DNA of 9,916 nt, from assembly GCA_028278465.1 (NCBI GenBank), contig JANQEF010000282.1, positions 1 to 9,916 on the forward strand. The letters run 5' to 3'. Below, piece by piece: positions 1-6,542 of this stretch. The position numbers and the translations under genes were made by a program. Below the pieces are notes generated by a model, which was not told where the DNA came from, did not search any database, and saw nothing but the letters and a program-made list of their open reading frames with translations. The stretch's first letter is position 1. Every line of letters begins with the position of its first letter. This DNA is from Dehalococcoidia bacterium (GTDB lineage: Bacteria > Chloroflexota > Dehalococcoidia > Lucifugimonadales > Lucifugimonadaceae).

Positions 1-2
1 TA

Positions 3-311
3 ACCGATCTTGTACTTGCCAACATCTCTGGCGCTCTGCCGGCTCATCCCCTCTTGAGGCTGATGCCTGTGCGAGGCCGTGGGCTTGAGGTCGTCGGCAT
101 CAAGGTGCCTGAAGGCGCAGCGGTTGTTGGACGTCCGCTGCGGGACCTGCAGGTGCCGTACGGCGTACATATGAACCTGATCATCTCGAGCGCGGGCCGG
201 ACAGAGGTCCCGACCGACGACACAGTCATCGAAGCCGAAGACGAGGTGATCGCCGTCTCGCCGGTGGAGTCAACCGACGCCCTCTGGGAGACGCTGACAG
301 AACTGAGGTAG
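3..311 (+). CDS. TrkA/RCK-type potassium uptake regulator, C-terminal fragment (5' end outside window)
   Basis: The frame is open from the window edge and ends in TAG at 309-311, giving about 102 C-terminal residues. The stretch from roughly residue 26 (EVVGIKVPEGAAVVGRPL) to the end has the form of an RCK_C (TrkA-C) domain: a hydrophobic strand, then a 'G-x-x-L-x-x-L' turn (VGRPLRDLQVP), a 'P-T-D-D-T-V-I' segment and an 'E-D-E-V-I-A-V' strand. Such domains are cytosolic ligand-binding modules of K+ channels or Trk/Ktr transporters, and also occur in other transporters. The preceding residues (TDLVLANISGALPAHPL) fit the end of the Rossmann-like RCK_N domain or the linker after it. The ATP/NAD-binding part lies outside the window, so the exact transporter type cannot be told. 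pheA begins 3 bases downstream and its ribosome-binding site overlaps the end of this gene, which suggests one transcript. The functional link between the two is unknown. Confidence 0.75.
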   Translation, partial: TDLVLANISGALPAHPLLRLMPVRGRGLEVVGIKVPEGAAVVGRPLRDLQVPYGVHMNLIISSAGRTEVPTDDTVIEAEDEVIAVSPVESTDALWETLTELR

Positions 312-314
312 CCG

Positions 315-1154
315 TTGAGCAAGCGCGTGGCGTTCCTCGGACCGTCCGGGACCTACACCGAAGAAGCAGCGATACTGCACGATCCCGATGCAGACCACAT
401 CGACTATCCGTCGCTGCCAGACGTGGTTGCGGCGGTCGATTCGGGAGAGGTCGACGAAGCGGTCGGGCCCATCGAGAACAGCATCGCCGGTTCGATCAAC
501 GACATTGTGGATTCGCTGATCGGCGCGCAGAACGCCCGCATAACCGGCGAGATCCTATTGCCTATTGATGTTTGCCTCATCGCGCCGCCGGGCACCAGCC
601 TGGCCTCGATAAAGCGAGTCCGTTCGAAGGCGGAGGCGTTGGGTCAGTGCCGGAAGTTCCTTTCGACTCACCTACCTGACGCGGTCTTAGAGCCGTTCGA
701 TTCCACCGCTGGCGCCGCTGCGAGCCTCGCAGATGAGGACGGGAGCGTTGCGGCGCTCGGTCCGCGGCGGGCTGCCGAGCTCAGCGGCATGGCGGTGCTG
801 CAGAGCAGTATCCAGGACCGCAAGAACAACGTGACCAGATTCGTGGTGATCGGCCGCGAGCCGCCGGAGAGAACCGGAGTTGACAAGACGTCGATAGTGT
901 TCGATTTCGATCGAGAGGACGCGCCGGGACTCGTGTACGCGGCGCTCAAACCGTTCGCAGACCTGGGGATCAACCTGACCAAGATCGAGTCGAGGCCGAC
1001 CGGCGCTAAGATCGGCGTCTACTACTTCCTGCTGGACTTCGATGGCCATCCGGAAGACAAAAATGTCAGTGGCGCGCTAACTGAGCTGCAGCGCCACACC
1101 GCCATGTTCAAGGTGCTCGGCTCGTATCCGCGTGCCAAGCTGCCTCAGGCCTGA
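315..1154 (+). CDS. pheA: Prephenate dehydratase with C-terminal ACT domain
   Basis: Converts prephenate to phenylpyruvate, the committed step to phenylalanine, in the cytosol. The 279 residues match monofunctional prephenate dehydratases; there is no N-terminal chorismate mutase domain. Residues 4-180 form the PDT domain, with the opening FLGPSGTYTEEAA (7-19), GPIENSIAGS (51-60) and the catalytic-region TRF motif at 174-176 in NNVTRFVVIG. Residues about 192-275 form the ACT domain, with the phenylalanine-binding elements APGLVYAAL (203-211) and ESRP (225-228), so feedback inhibition by L-Phe is expected from the family. The start is TTG at 315: GAGGT at 305-309 lies 5 bases upstream, and the protein then opens directly with the conserved first strand. 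The stop is TGA at 1152-1154. It is probably translated from the same message as the upstream RCK protein. It converges on a minus-strand gene 46 bp away. Confidence 0.96.
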   Translation: MSKRVAFLGPSGTYTEEAAILHDPDADHIDYPSLPDVVAAVDSGEVDEAVGPIENSIAGSINDIVDSLIGAQNARITGEILLPIDVCLIAPPGTSLASIKRVRSKAEALGQCRKFLSTHLPDAVLEPFDSTAGAAASLADEDGSVAALGPRRAAELSGMAVLQSSIQDRKNNVTRFVVIGREPPERTGVDKTSIVFDFDREDAPGLVYAALKPFADLGINLTKIESRPTGAKIGVYYFLLDFDGHPEDKNVSGALTELQRHTAMFKVLGSYPRAKLPQA

Positions 1155-1200
1155 CCGGGCTTTCCGCCACATCTGGCCAGAAGTCGACGGCATCTGTGAC

Positions 1201-1479
1201 CTAAAGGTCCTCGTCGTCGAGGTCCAGGTCGTCGAACGGCGAATTGTTGCGGCGAGGCCGGCCGCCTCCGCGATCCGAGGCAGCGAACATCCGCTCCTTC
1301 GCGGCGGCGATGAAGTCGTCCGCCTTGTCACGAAACTCCTGCCCGCGCTCGGAAAACAGCGTCCGGGTCTCGTCACCCGACTTCGGGGCAAAGACCATTC
1401 CGGCGACGAAACCGACGATTCCGCCGATCACCATTCCAGAGAAAAACCCGCCGCTGTCCTTAGATTCTCTGTCTGCCAT
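1201..1479 (-). CDS. YtxH-like small membrane-anchored protein
   Basis: A 92-residue protein with one glycine-zipper membrane segment at about residues 11-31 (GFFSGMVIGGIVGFVAGMVF), then the family signature APKSGDETR (31-39). An amphipathic charged helix follows (about 40-66), and the tail is very acidic (FDDLDLDDEDL). The gly-rich TM plus 'APxSGxETR' arrangement is the hallmark of the YtxH family, linked in Bacillus to general stress; its biochemical role is unknown. The ATG at 1477-1479 has AAGGA (minus strand, 1487-1491) 7 bases upstream, which fixes the start. It lies 57 bp downstream of the one-TM YtxG-like gene on the same strand, copying the ytxG-ytxH gene order, so the two are probably co-expressed. 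Family membership is well supported; no function is inferred beyond a membrane-associated, possibly stress-related role. Confidence 0.8.
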   Translation of the reverse strand: MADRESKDSGGFFSGMVIGGIVGFVAGMVFAPKSGDETRTLFSERGQEFRDKADDFIAAAKERMFAASDRGGGRPRRNNSPFDDLDLDDEDL

Positions 1480-1507
1480 CGTTCAGTCCTTGTAAATCAT
1501 GCCCTGC

Positions 1508-1526
1508 GCAGCCGTTCAGCGGCTGC
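1508..1526 (-). other. Inverted repeat between the ytxG-like and ytxH-like genes
   Basis: A perfect 7-bp inverted repeat, GCAGCCG (1508-1514) and CGGCTGC (1520-1526), with a 5-base loop. It lies 10 bases past the stop of the upstream minus-strand gene and before the ribosome-binding site of the next. No T-rich run follows, so it is not a classic intrinsic terminator. It may be an mRNA-processing or partial-attenuation hairpin that sets the ratio of the two proteins, or it may be chance. Confidence 0.35.
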
Positions 1527-1536
1527 CGTTCGATCA

Positions 1537-1893
1537 CTATTTCGACTCGGACCTGCCGTTAGATTCCTCAGAATCGCCGTTTTCGTCCCCGCCACGCCGC
1601 GGGAACACCGAGCTGAACGCGGACCTTGCAAAATCGCCCGCTCGCATGCCGCGGTTCACGGAAGTGGCGGTTCTCCTGACAGTGGACGCCGTCGAATCGA
1701 CAGACTCCACCATCGCCTCGACCCTCTCGACCCCGGCATCGACGCGGTCCATGAGGTGCTTAGCCTTGCGATAGAAGGTGAGGCCGAGAGCGAGACCGAC
1801 CAGCATCGCGAGCACGCCGATCACGAAAAAGGTGATCAGCACGATGTCCCGGATCATGCCGGTCACTTCGACTGATGTGAGTGCTACTGTCAT
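1537..1893 (-). CDS. YtxG/DUF948-like one-TM protein
   Basis: From ATG at 1891-1893 the product has 118 residues. A strong hydrophobic segment spans about 15-40 (IRDIVLITFFVIGVLAMLVG). A helical region of about 43-82 follows, with regular small and hydrophobic spacing (VDAGVERVEAMVESVDSTAS) typical of DUF948/YtxG-like or methyl-accepting-like coils. The Ser/Glu/Asp-rich tail is probably disordered. The expected topology is a short outside or in-membrane N-terminus with a cytosolic coiled-coil tail; this is inferred. A second ATG at 1855-1857 (106 residues) starts just before the TM and is a real alternative, because neither start has a strong Shine-Dalgarno. The frame stays open upstream to 2022, but that part has no family character and would run through the best promoter candidate. 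The downstream ytxH-like neighbour supports the assignment; by sequence alone the match is only moderate. Confidence 0.6.
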   Translation of the reverse strand: MTVALTSVEVTGMIRDIVLITFFVIGVLAMLVGLALGLTFYRKAKHLMDRVDAGVERVEAMVESVDSTASTVRRTATSVNRGMRAGDFARSAFSSVFPRRGGDENGDSEESNGRSESK

Positions 1894-1955
1894 CGCACAG
1901 TGCCTGGAGATTACGTGGTTCGGCGAGATCACCGGCCACCGGTTTCGATGCGTTG

Positions 1956-1984
1956 ATGCTAGCAGCGTGGCATTCGAACGCCAA
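1956..1984 (-). promoter_or_regulatory. Putative sigma-70-type promoter of the ytxG-ytxH-like pair
   Basis: On the minus strand, TTGGCG (complement of 1979-1984) and TAGCAT (complement of 1956-1961) are separated by exactly 17 bases. Each matches the -35 and -10 consensus at 4 of 6 positions. Transcription would start near 1949, leaving a leader of about 56 bases before the ATG at 1893. That leader contains a short dyad (ACCGG/CCGGT, 1931-1943). The rest of the 230-bp gap between this gene and the glycosylase (1894-2123) shows nothing else clear. Confidence 0.35.
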
Positions 1985-2108
1985 TCCATGCCGATGGCGC
2001 ATACGTGAGGGACGCCACGCAATCGCGCTCACATCAAGACAACTTACACGTAACCGGCTCGTTCAGACTTCGTCGCGGTGCGGTTTCGCAGACCTGTGTT
2101 CTCGAATT

Positions 2109-2122
2109 GGTTCGTTTGAACC
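2109..2122 (-). other. Short hairpin directly after the fpg-like stop codon
   Basis: GGTTC (2109-2113) and GAACC (2118-2122) pair with a 4-base loop, one base beyond the TAG at 2124-2126. The minus-strand sequence after it is AATTCG, with no T run. It is at best a weak terminator or an mRNA 3'-end stabiliser. Confidence 0.25.
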
Positions 2123-2123
2123 G

Positions 2124-2948
2124 CTAGTCGAACATGGTGCCGGGCTGGCACGTTCGGCAGAAGTTCGTCTCTCTTCGGTTCGCCTTGATTGCGCTGATGC
2201 GACTTCCGCACCTTGGACAGGGCTTGCCGCCCTTGCCGTGCACCTTCAGAAAGTCTCGCACTTTCTTGTGGATAGCGTCGCCAACTCTGTCCTCAAGTAT
2301 GCTGACTGCGTTCCTGGGGACAGCATAGACGGCTTCGTGCAGATGCTTCATTTCGGTCCTGCCGAGCTTCGACTTCTTGCGGAACGGAAACAGCTTCGCC
2401 TCGAACAGGATCTCGTCGGCGTAGGCGTTGCCAATCCCTGAGACGGCCTGACCACGCGTCAGAATGCCCTTGATCTCGCCCCGGAACGGCTTCAGCGCCG
2501 CCGTGAACTCGTCAAGGTCCATCGGCTCGTCCAGCACATCTGCTCCCTGGTTCTCCAGCCGCACGATCTCGCCGAGCTGGTCCGGGCTGAGGTAGTAGAC
2601 CTGTCCCATGCGCTTCTGGTCGAAGTAGCGGAGCTGGTGACCGTCATCGAGATCGAAGACCAGGATCGTCGATGCTTCCATGCGGTCTTCCGGGGAGCAG
2701 TAGCGCAGCCCGCCGGTCAGCATCGGGCTGATCACCAGCCGGCGCTCGGCGCCAAGCTCGACCAGCAGCAGCTTCCCTTTCCGGTCGATCTTCGTGAGCT
2801 TGCGTCCCGCGATATCGTCCGCGAACTTCTCGCCGGTCATGTTTCGCAGCACAAGCGGCTTACGCTCAGCGGCAGACGTGACTGTTCGGCCGACGAGTTT
2901 CGGTTCGAGGAAGTCGCGTATGACGAACAGGTCTGGAGCTTCGGGCAT
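2124..2948 (-). CDS. Fpg/Nei (MutM) family DNA glycosylase/AP lyase
   Basis: A base-excision repair enzyme that removes oxidised bases and cleaves the abasic site by beta/delta elimination. At 274 residues it matches the family (E. coli Fpg is 269). Family features are Pro2-Glu3 (nucleophile and acid), the lysine of the RKGKLLL loop (Lys59), the helix-two-turn-helix GIGNAYADEIL (171-181, with Asn174), and the C-terminal zinc finger Cys244-x2-Cys247-x16-Cys264-x2-Cys267 with the phosphate-contacting Arg259. The start is ATG at 2946-2948 with AGGTG a few bases upstream; it is fixed because Pro2 must follow Met. Oddities: the opening reads MPEAPDL rather than MPELPEVE, and by eye the three void-filling residues of Fpg (Met, Arg, Phe) align with Leu77, Lys112 and Met114. 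Substrate range may therefore differ from 8-oxoguanine, and I give no mutM symbol. It follows rpoD by 141 bp on the same strand. Confidence 0.92.
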   Translation of the reverse strand: MPEAPDLFVIRDFLEPKLVGRTVTSAAERKPLVLRNMTGEKFADDIAGRKLTKIDRKGKLLLVELGAERRLVISPMLTGGLRYCSPEDRMEASTILVFDLDDGHQLRYFDQKRMGQVYYLSPDQLGEIVRLENQGADVLDEPMDLDEFTAALKPFRGEIKGILTRGQAVSGIGNAYADEILFEAKLFPFRKKSKLGRTEMKHLHEAVYAVPRNAVSILEDRVGDAIHKKVRDFLKVHGKGGKPCPRCGSRISAIKANRRETNFCRTCQPGTMFD

Positions 2949-2964
2949 GACGCACCTGCCGGAA

Positions 2965-2992
2965 CGTTCGACTACATTCTAGTCTTCGAACG
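2965..2992 (-). promoter_or_regulatory. Putative -10 element inside a dyad upstream of the glycosylase gene
   Basis: On the minus strand TAGAAT (complement of 2976-2981) matches TATAAT at 5 of 6 positions and would start transcription about 20 bases before the gene. No good -35 lies 16-18 bases further up. The -10 sits in an imperfect inverted repeat: CGTTCG-ACTA (2965-2974) pairs with TAGT-CTT-CGAACG (2980-2992), ten base pairs with a 3-base bulge. This would suit a regulated repair gene, but the repressor is unknown and the spacing does not match the GAAC-N4-GTTC LexA box. Confidence 0.3.
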
Positions 2993-3018
2993 CGGCGGTA
3001 CGTGTGCGAACGTGGACA

Positions 3019-3041
3019 GAGCCGACTGAAACCGTCGGCTC
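3019..3041 (-). terminator. Stem-loop in the rpoD-fpg gap (distal)
   Basis: A perfect 8-bp inverted repeat, GAGCCGAC (3019-3026) and GTCGGCTC (3034-3041), with a 7-base loop, about 50 bases beyond the rpoD stop. It has no T run on either strand. Together with the proximal stem-loop it may end or attenuate the dnaG-rpoD message, or protect its 3' end. Confidence 0.4.
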
Positions 3042-3057
3042 AGTTCCTCAGGAGAGG

Positions 3058-3081
3058 CGGAGACGGGAGAATCTGTCTCCG
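3058..3081 (-). terminator. Stem-loop just after rpoD (proximal)
   Basis: CGGAGAC (3058-3064) and GTCTCCG (3075-3081) form a 7-bp stem with a 10-base loop, 8 bases past the rpoD stop. It is GC-rich and well placed, but CCTCTCCTG follows rather than a T run, so termination efficiency is uncertain. The second stem-loop lies 16 bases further on, making a tandem arrangement. Confidence 0.4.
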
Positions 3082-3089
3082 TACAGCGT

Positions 3090-4622
3090 CTAATCCAGGA
3101 AGTCGCGCAGCTTCCGGGAGCGAGTCGGGTGCCTGAGCTTGCGCAGCGCCTTCGCCTCGATCTGCCGAATGCGCTCACGGGTCACGCCAAACTCCTGCCC
3201 GACCTCTTCCAGGGTGCGGCTACGCCCGTCCTCAAGCCCGAAACGGAGCTGGAGAACCCGACGCTCTCGCAGTGTGAGCGAGTCGAGCACATCCTCGACC
3301 TGGTTGCGGAGCAGGTGATAGGTAGCGGCGTCGACCGGCGCCAGGGCGTTCTTGTCCTCGATGAAGTCGCCGAGGTTGGAGTCTTCCTCTTCACCGATCG
3401 GCGTGTTCAGCGAAACCGGGTCCTGTGAGATCTTGAGAATCTCCCGCACCCGGTCCGGCGGCATATCCAGGTCGCGGCCGATCTCCTCGCTCGTCGGCTC
3501 TCGGCCGTACTCCTGCACGAGCCGCCTGCTCACCCGCAGCAGCTTGTTGATCGTCTCGACCATGTGCACGGGAATCCTGATCGTTCGTGCCTGGTCGGCG
3601 ATAGCTCTAGTGATCGCCTGCCTGATCCACCAAGTCGCGTACGTACTGAACTTGTAACCCTTGCGGTAGTCGAATTTCTCGACCGCTCGGATCAGGCCGA
3701 TGTTGCCTTCCTGGATCAGATCGAGCAGCGACATCCCGCGGCCGATGTACTTCTTGGCGACGGACACCACCAGTCTCAGGTTCGCCTGCGCCAGGTGGCT
3801 TTCGGACCGTTCGCCTTCGTTCTTGATGCGTGCGTAGTGCGAGTTGAAAAGGAACTCGTACATCTGCAACTGCGTGTCGAACTCGGCCGTACTAATAGTC
3901 TTCTCAAGATTTGAGATCGCCGGCACTTCCGGCATCGCTTCGAGCAGGTCGAGAGGCACTAGGCCGGAGACGATAGATAGATCGACGATCTTGCCTTGCG
4001 CCTCCTCGTCCGAGCAGTTCAGCGCATCTGATACGAAGTTGATGAGTCCCTCATCGTGTGGTCCATCGATGAGCGTTCGAAGCTCTTTATCCATGACCAG
4101 GACAGACAGAGTCATCTCGCCCGGCACACCCACGAAGCGTCCGATCGCCTCCGCCGTCTCGTGGTGCGGTGCAACTTCGCTCAACACCGACATGCAGACT
4201 TCGGCCGAGGTTGGCGGCCGGCCAGACTCAGCGCCGATCGCGGTCTCGATCTGGCCCAGGCGTCGCTGCAGCTCCATCGCCCGTGCAAGCACGCGCTCAT
4301 CTGCGGCGGTCAAAAGGCTGACGCGGCCGATCTCACGCAGGTACATGCGGACCGGGTCGTCTGTGAGCTCAGAGTCTTCCGGCTGCTGACCGGCGGAGGT
4401 GTTCCGCTCGAACAGGGCGGACGGGCCGTCCCAGCGTTCGAGGTCGGCCGAGCCCGCAGACGAGGCGGTCATGACGACCGTCGTGGCGCTTCCCTCGGGA
4501 TCGTCCTCGTCCTCAACCGCGTCGCCCGCGGTCTGGAAACCGAGCCGAAGCAACTGTGCTCCATCGGCGAGGTCCTCGATCACCGTGTCATCGTCGTGGT
4601 TGTTAACTGGCCTGCGTGGCAT
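3090..4622 (-). CDS. rpoD: RNA polymerase primary sigma factor (sigma-70 group 1)
   Basis: Directs core RNA polymerase to housekeeping promoters. In the 510 residues: an acidic N-terminus (1-85) without a recognisable region 1.1; region 1.2 at about 87-122 (DDPVRMYLREIGRVSLLT); a non-conserved region at about 125-265; region 2 with NLRLVVSVAKKYIGRG (281-296), DLIQEGNIGL (301-310) and the promoter-melting and -10 reading stretch YKFSTYATWWIRQAITRAI (323-341); region 3 with GREPTSEEIG (373-382) and the finger SLNTPIGEEEDS (404-415); region 4.1 LTLRERRVLQLRFGL (449-463); and the -35 reading helix-turn-helix TLEEVGQEFGVTRERIRQIE (470-489). Intact regions 1.2 to 4.2 mark a primary sigma rather than an alternative one. 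The start ATG at 4620-4622 lies 3 bases after the dnaG stop, implying co-transcription and perhaps coupled translation; the Shine-Dalgarno is weak (GGGTG about 7 bases upstream). Confidence 0.97.
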   Translation of the reverse strand: MPRRPVNNHDDDTVIEDLADGAQLLRLGFQTAGDAVEDEDDPEGSATTVVMTASSAGSADLERWDGPSALFERNTSAGQQPEDSELTDDPVRMYLREIGRVSLLTAADERVLARAMELQRRLGQIETAIGAESGRPPTSAEVCMSVLSEVAPHHETAEAIGRFVGVPGEMTLSVLVMDKELRTLIDGPHDEGLINFVSDALNCSDEEAQGKIVDLSIVSGLVPLDLLEAMPEVPAISNLEKTISTAEFDTQLQMYEFLFNSHYARIKNEGERSESHLAQANLRLVVSVAKKYIGRGMSLLDLIQEGNIGLIRAVEKFDYRKGYKFSTYATWWIRQAITRAIADQARTIRIPVHMVETINKLLRVSRRLVQEYGREPTSEEIGRDLDMPPDRVREILKISQDPVSLNTPIGEEEDSNLGDFIEDKNALAPVDAATYHLLRNQVEDVLDSLTLRERRVLQLRFGLEDGRSRTLEEVGQEFGVTRERIRQIEAKALRKLRHPTRSRKLRDFLD

Positions 4623-4625
4623 GTC

Positions 4626-6488
4626 TCACACCCGTCCTGTGGCGCCTGCTTGGAACACTTTGTTCAATTGATCGGAGGGATCGAGAGTGCGGTTACGCAA
4701 CTGCTCTCGTTCCTCGCCTTCAAGGGAGTTTTCTTCTTCTTTCAGCGCGGTCTCGGCGTCCCGGAGCAGGCTACGCATGTACCGCTCGCGCAGCCTTCGA
4801 ACGCACTGAGTGATCTCTTCGACTCGCCGGGCATGATCTGAAGGAGGAAGTTCTACGGTCCGCAAACGGCCGGCTTTCTCAGCCACGTCCGGGCTGAGGG
4901 CGTCGAGCATCTCGTCGAGTGTAGGCATCTGCGCCCAGCGGGTAAACAGTTCTCGGTTGACCGTATCGAGAAAATGCTGCGGCGGCACGGCCTCAGCGAA
5001 TTCGCGCAACTCCGGGCGCTCCAGCACCAGCACGAGCAGGTGCTCTTCGATACCGACCTCCGCGCTGCCCAGGATCGTTCCGAGCTGAGTGGCGGAAACC
5101 GAGTCGTCCCCGGATCGTCGCTGGTCGATCCTCGCGGCCTGAAATGACGGGCGCGAACCCGAACGTGATGCCATCGACCTCAGCCGCTCGGTAGATACAT
5201 CGAGGAGCGTTGCGAGCCGCTCCCAGTAGACATCGCGGTCATAGTCATTGTCGACCGCGAAGATCAACGGCGACATCGCTTCAGCGGCTCGCGCCTTCCC
5301 CTCGCCGCTCGATATGTCGAAGCGCCTGGCATTGGCCTGCATGATGAAGTCGATCAGCGGCAGCGCGTTGTTAAGGGACTCGCGCCACGCCCAGGAATCA
5401 GCACGAATCGCCTCGTCTGGGTCCTTTCCCTCGACCGGCGTCGCAACCTTTACAGCAAGGTTTCTGCCACGTGAACCGCCGGAGCCGGAGAGCCTTGAGC
5501 CGAACTGCTGCCATGCCGTCTCTAGCGCACGCAGCGTTGCCTCTTGCCCGGCCGCGTCTGAGTCCAGGCAGAGAACCACCTCGCCCGCCTCGTCTCCGCT
5601 GGAAACTATCTGCGACAGCGTCTTGAGCTGGTCCGGTGTCACGGCGGTTCCCATCGATGCGACAACGTCTGTGAAGCCGTGTTCCTGGGCCGTGATGACG
5701 TCCATATACCCCTCAACAACCACCGCCCGCTTCGACTGCCGCATCGAGTCGCCTGCCCAGTCGATTCCGTACAGCACCCGGGACTTGTCGAACGCGCTGG
5801 TCTGCGGCGTGTTCAGATACTTTGGCTCAGAGCCGTCGAGGCTCCTTGCGCCGAAGCCGATCACCTTGCCCGATCGGTCCCTGATCTCGATAGTCAGCCT
5901 GTTGCGGAAGAAGTCGCGCCAGGACCTGTCATCGGCCTGGACCACGAGCCGTGCGGCGCGCGCCGCCTCCGGCGAGACATGAGAAGCGCGTAGGTGACCG
6001 GCCAGCGTCAGCGTCCCACCGGACGGAGCAAATCCGAGACCGCGCCTTGTCGCCGTGTCTGAGTCGATACCGCGGGAGGCAAGATACTCGCGCACACTCT
6101 CGCCTTCTGAGCTGAGTAGCATCTGCGAGAACCATCCCGCCGCCGCCTCGTTCGCTTCGATGACCGTCTGCTTGGGCGCGCCCTGGGTCTGAACATTAGC
6201 CTGCTGCGTGGAGTAGTTCACCCCTGCCCTGTCAGCGAGCCGGTGCAGCGCCTCCTTGAACTCGATGCCCTCCTGCTTCATCACGAAGGCGAGGACGTCT
6301 CCTCCCGTAGCGCACGCGCCAAAGCAACGCCAGGTTCCGGTCTCAGGGAAGACGTAGAACGACGGGGTTCGCTCCGTGTGGAACGGGCAACGAGCCTTGG
6401 GGTTACGAGACGATGTGTCGAGATCGACGTAGCTGGCAACTACGTCGACGATGTCGCTTCGACTCTTAACTTCGTCAATGAGGGTCAT
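4626..6488 (-). CDS. dnaG: DNA primase
   Basis: Makes RNA primers at the replication fork in contact with the replicative helicase. The 620 residues show the full order. The N-terminal zinc-binding domain has CPFHTERTPSF (34-44) and CFGACATGGD (55-64). The RNA-polymerase basic ridge includes NRLTIEIRDRSGKVIGFGAR (196-215). The TOPRIM core has VVEGYMDVI (257-265, Glu259), SMGTAVTPDQL (278-288), LDSDAAG (308-314, Asp309/Asp311) and GKDPDEAI (354-361). A C-terminal helical, helicase-interaction region runs from about 465. A Gly/Ser-rich loop (331-342) interrupts TOPRIM. Oddity: the second metal pair is Cys55-x3-Cys59, where most primases have C-x2-C. The ATG at 6486-6488 is the only sensible start: an in-frame TAA lies 60 bases upstream with no ATG, GTG or TTG between. 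It has no clear Shine-Dalgarno. rpoD follows after 3 bases. Confidence 0.97.
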   Translation of the reverse strand: MTLIDEVKSRSDIVDVVASYVDLDTSSRNPKARCPFHTERTPSFYVFPETGTWRCFGACATGGDVLAFVMKQEGIEFKEALHRLADRAGVNYSTQQANVQTQGAPKQTVIEANEAAAGWFSQMLLSSEGESVREYLASRGIDSDTATRRGLGFAPSGGTLTLAGHLRASHVSPEAARAARLVVQADDRSWRDFFRNRLTIEIRDRSGKVIGFGARSLDGSEPKYLNTPQTSAFDKSRVLYGIDWAGDSMRQSKRAVVVEGYMDVITAQEHGFTDVVASMGTAVTPDQLKTLSQIVSSGDEAGEVVLCLDSDAAGQEATLRALETAWQQFGSRLSGSGGSRGRNLAVKVATPVEGKDPDEAIRADSWAWRESLNNALPLIDFIMQANARRFDISSGEGKARAAEAMSPLIFAVDNDYDRDVYWERLATLLDVSTERLRSMASRSGSRPSFQAARIDQRRSGDDSVSATQLGTILGSAEVGIEEHLLVLVLERPELREFAEAVPPQHFLDTVNRELFTRWAQMPTLDEMLDALSPDVAEKAGRLRTVELPPSDHARRVEEITQCVRRLRERYMRSLLRDAETALKEEENSLEGEEREQLRNRTLDPSDQLNKVFQAGATGRV

Positions 6489-6542
6489 GTACGGCGTACG
6501 CTGGCCGGGGTTTCCGCCGCCGGGTCGTGGAATGTTAACGCT

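Noticed and set aside
1155..1200. A bidirectional terminator between the convergent pheA and ytxH-like genes
   Set aside because: The 46 bases hold only a loop-less palindrome (TCTGGCCAGA, 1172-1181) and no T run, so no terminator can be supported there.
1132..1875. A 247-codon plus-strand reading frame opposite the ytxG/ytxH-like genes
   Set aside because: It has the Arg/His/Asp-rich composition of a GC-rich antisense shadow and no domain, and it covers two minus-strand genes with family signatures. It also overlaps the end of pheA.
1894..2022. N-terminal extension of the YtxG-like protein up to 2022
   Set aside because: The added 43 residues have no membrane or family character and would overlap the best promoter (1956-1984). 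The start at 1893 or 1857 is more sensible.
4056..4841. A 261-codon plus-strand frame across rpoD and dnaG
   Set aside because: It lies opposite the strongly conserved sigma factor and primase; no family features and no fitting ribosome-binding site.
158..6499. The 11-mer GTACGGCGTAC at 158-168 and again at 6489-6499, next to the dnaG start
   Set aside because: Several repeated 11-mers are expected by chance in 10 kb. One copy is inside a coding sequence with ordinary codons.
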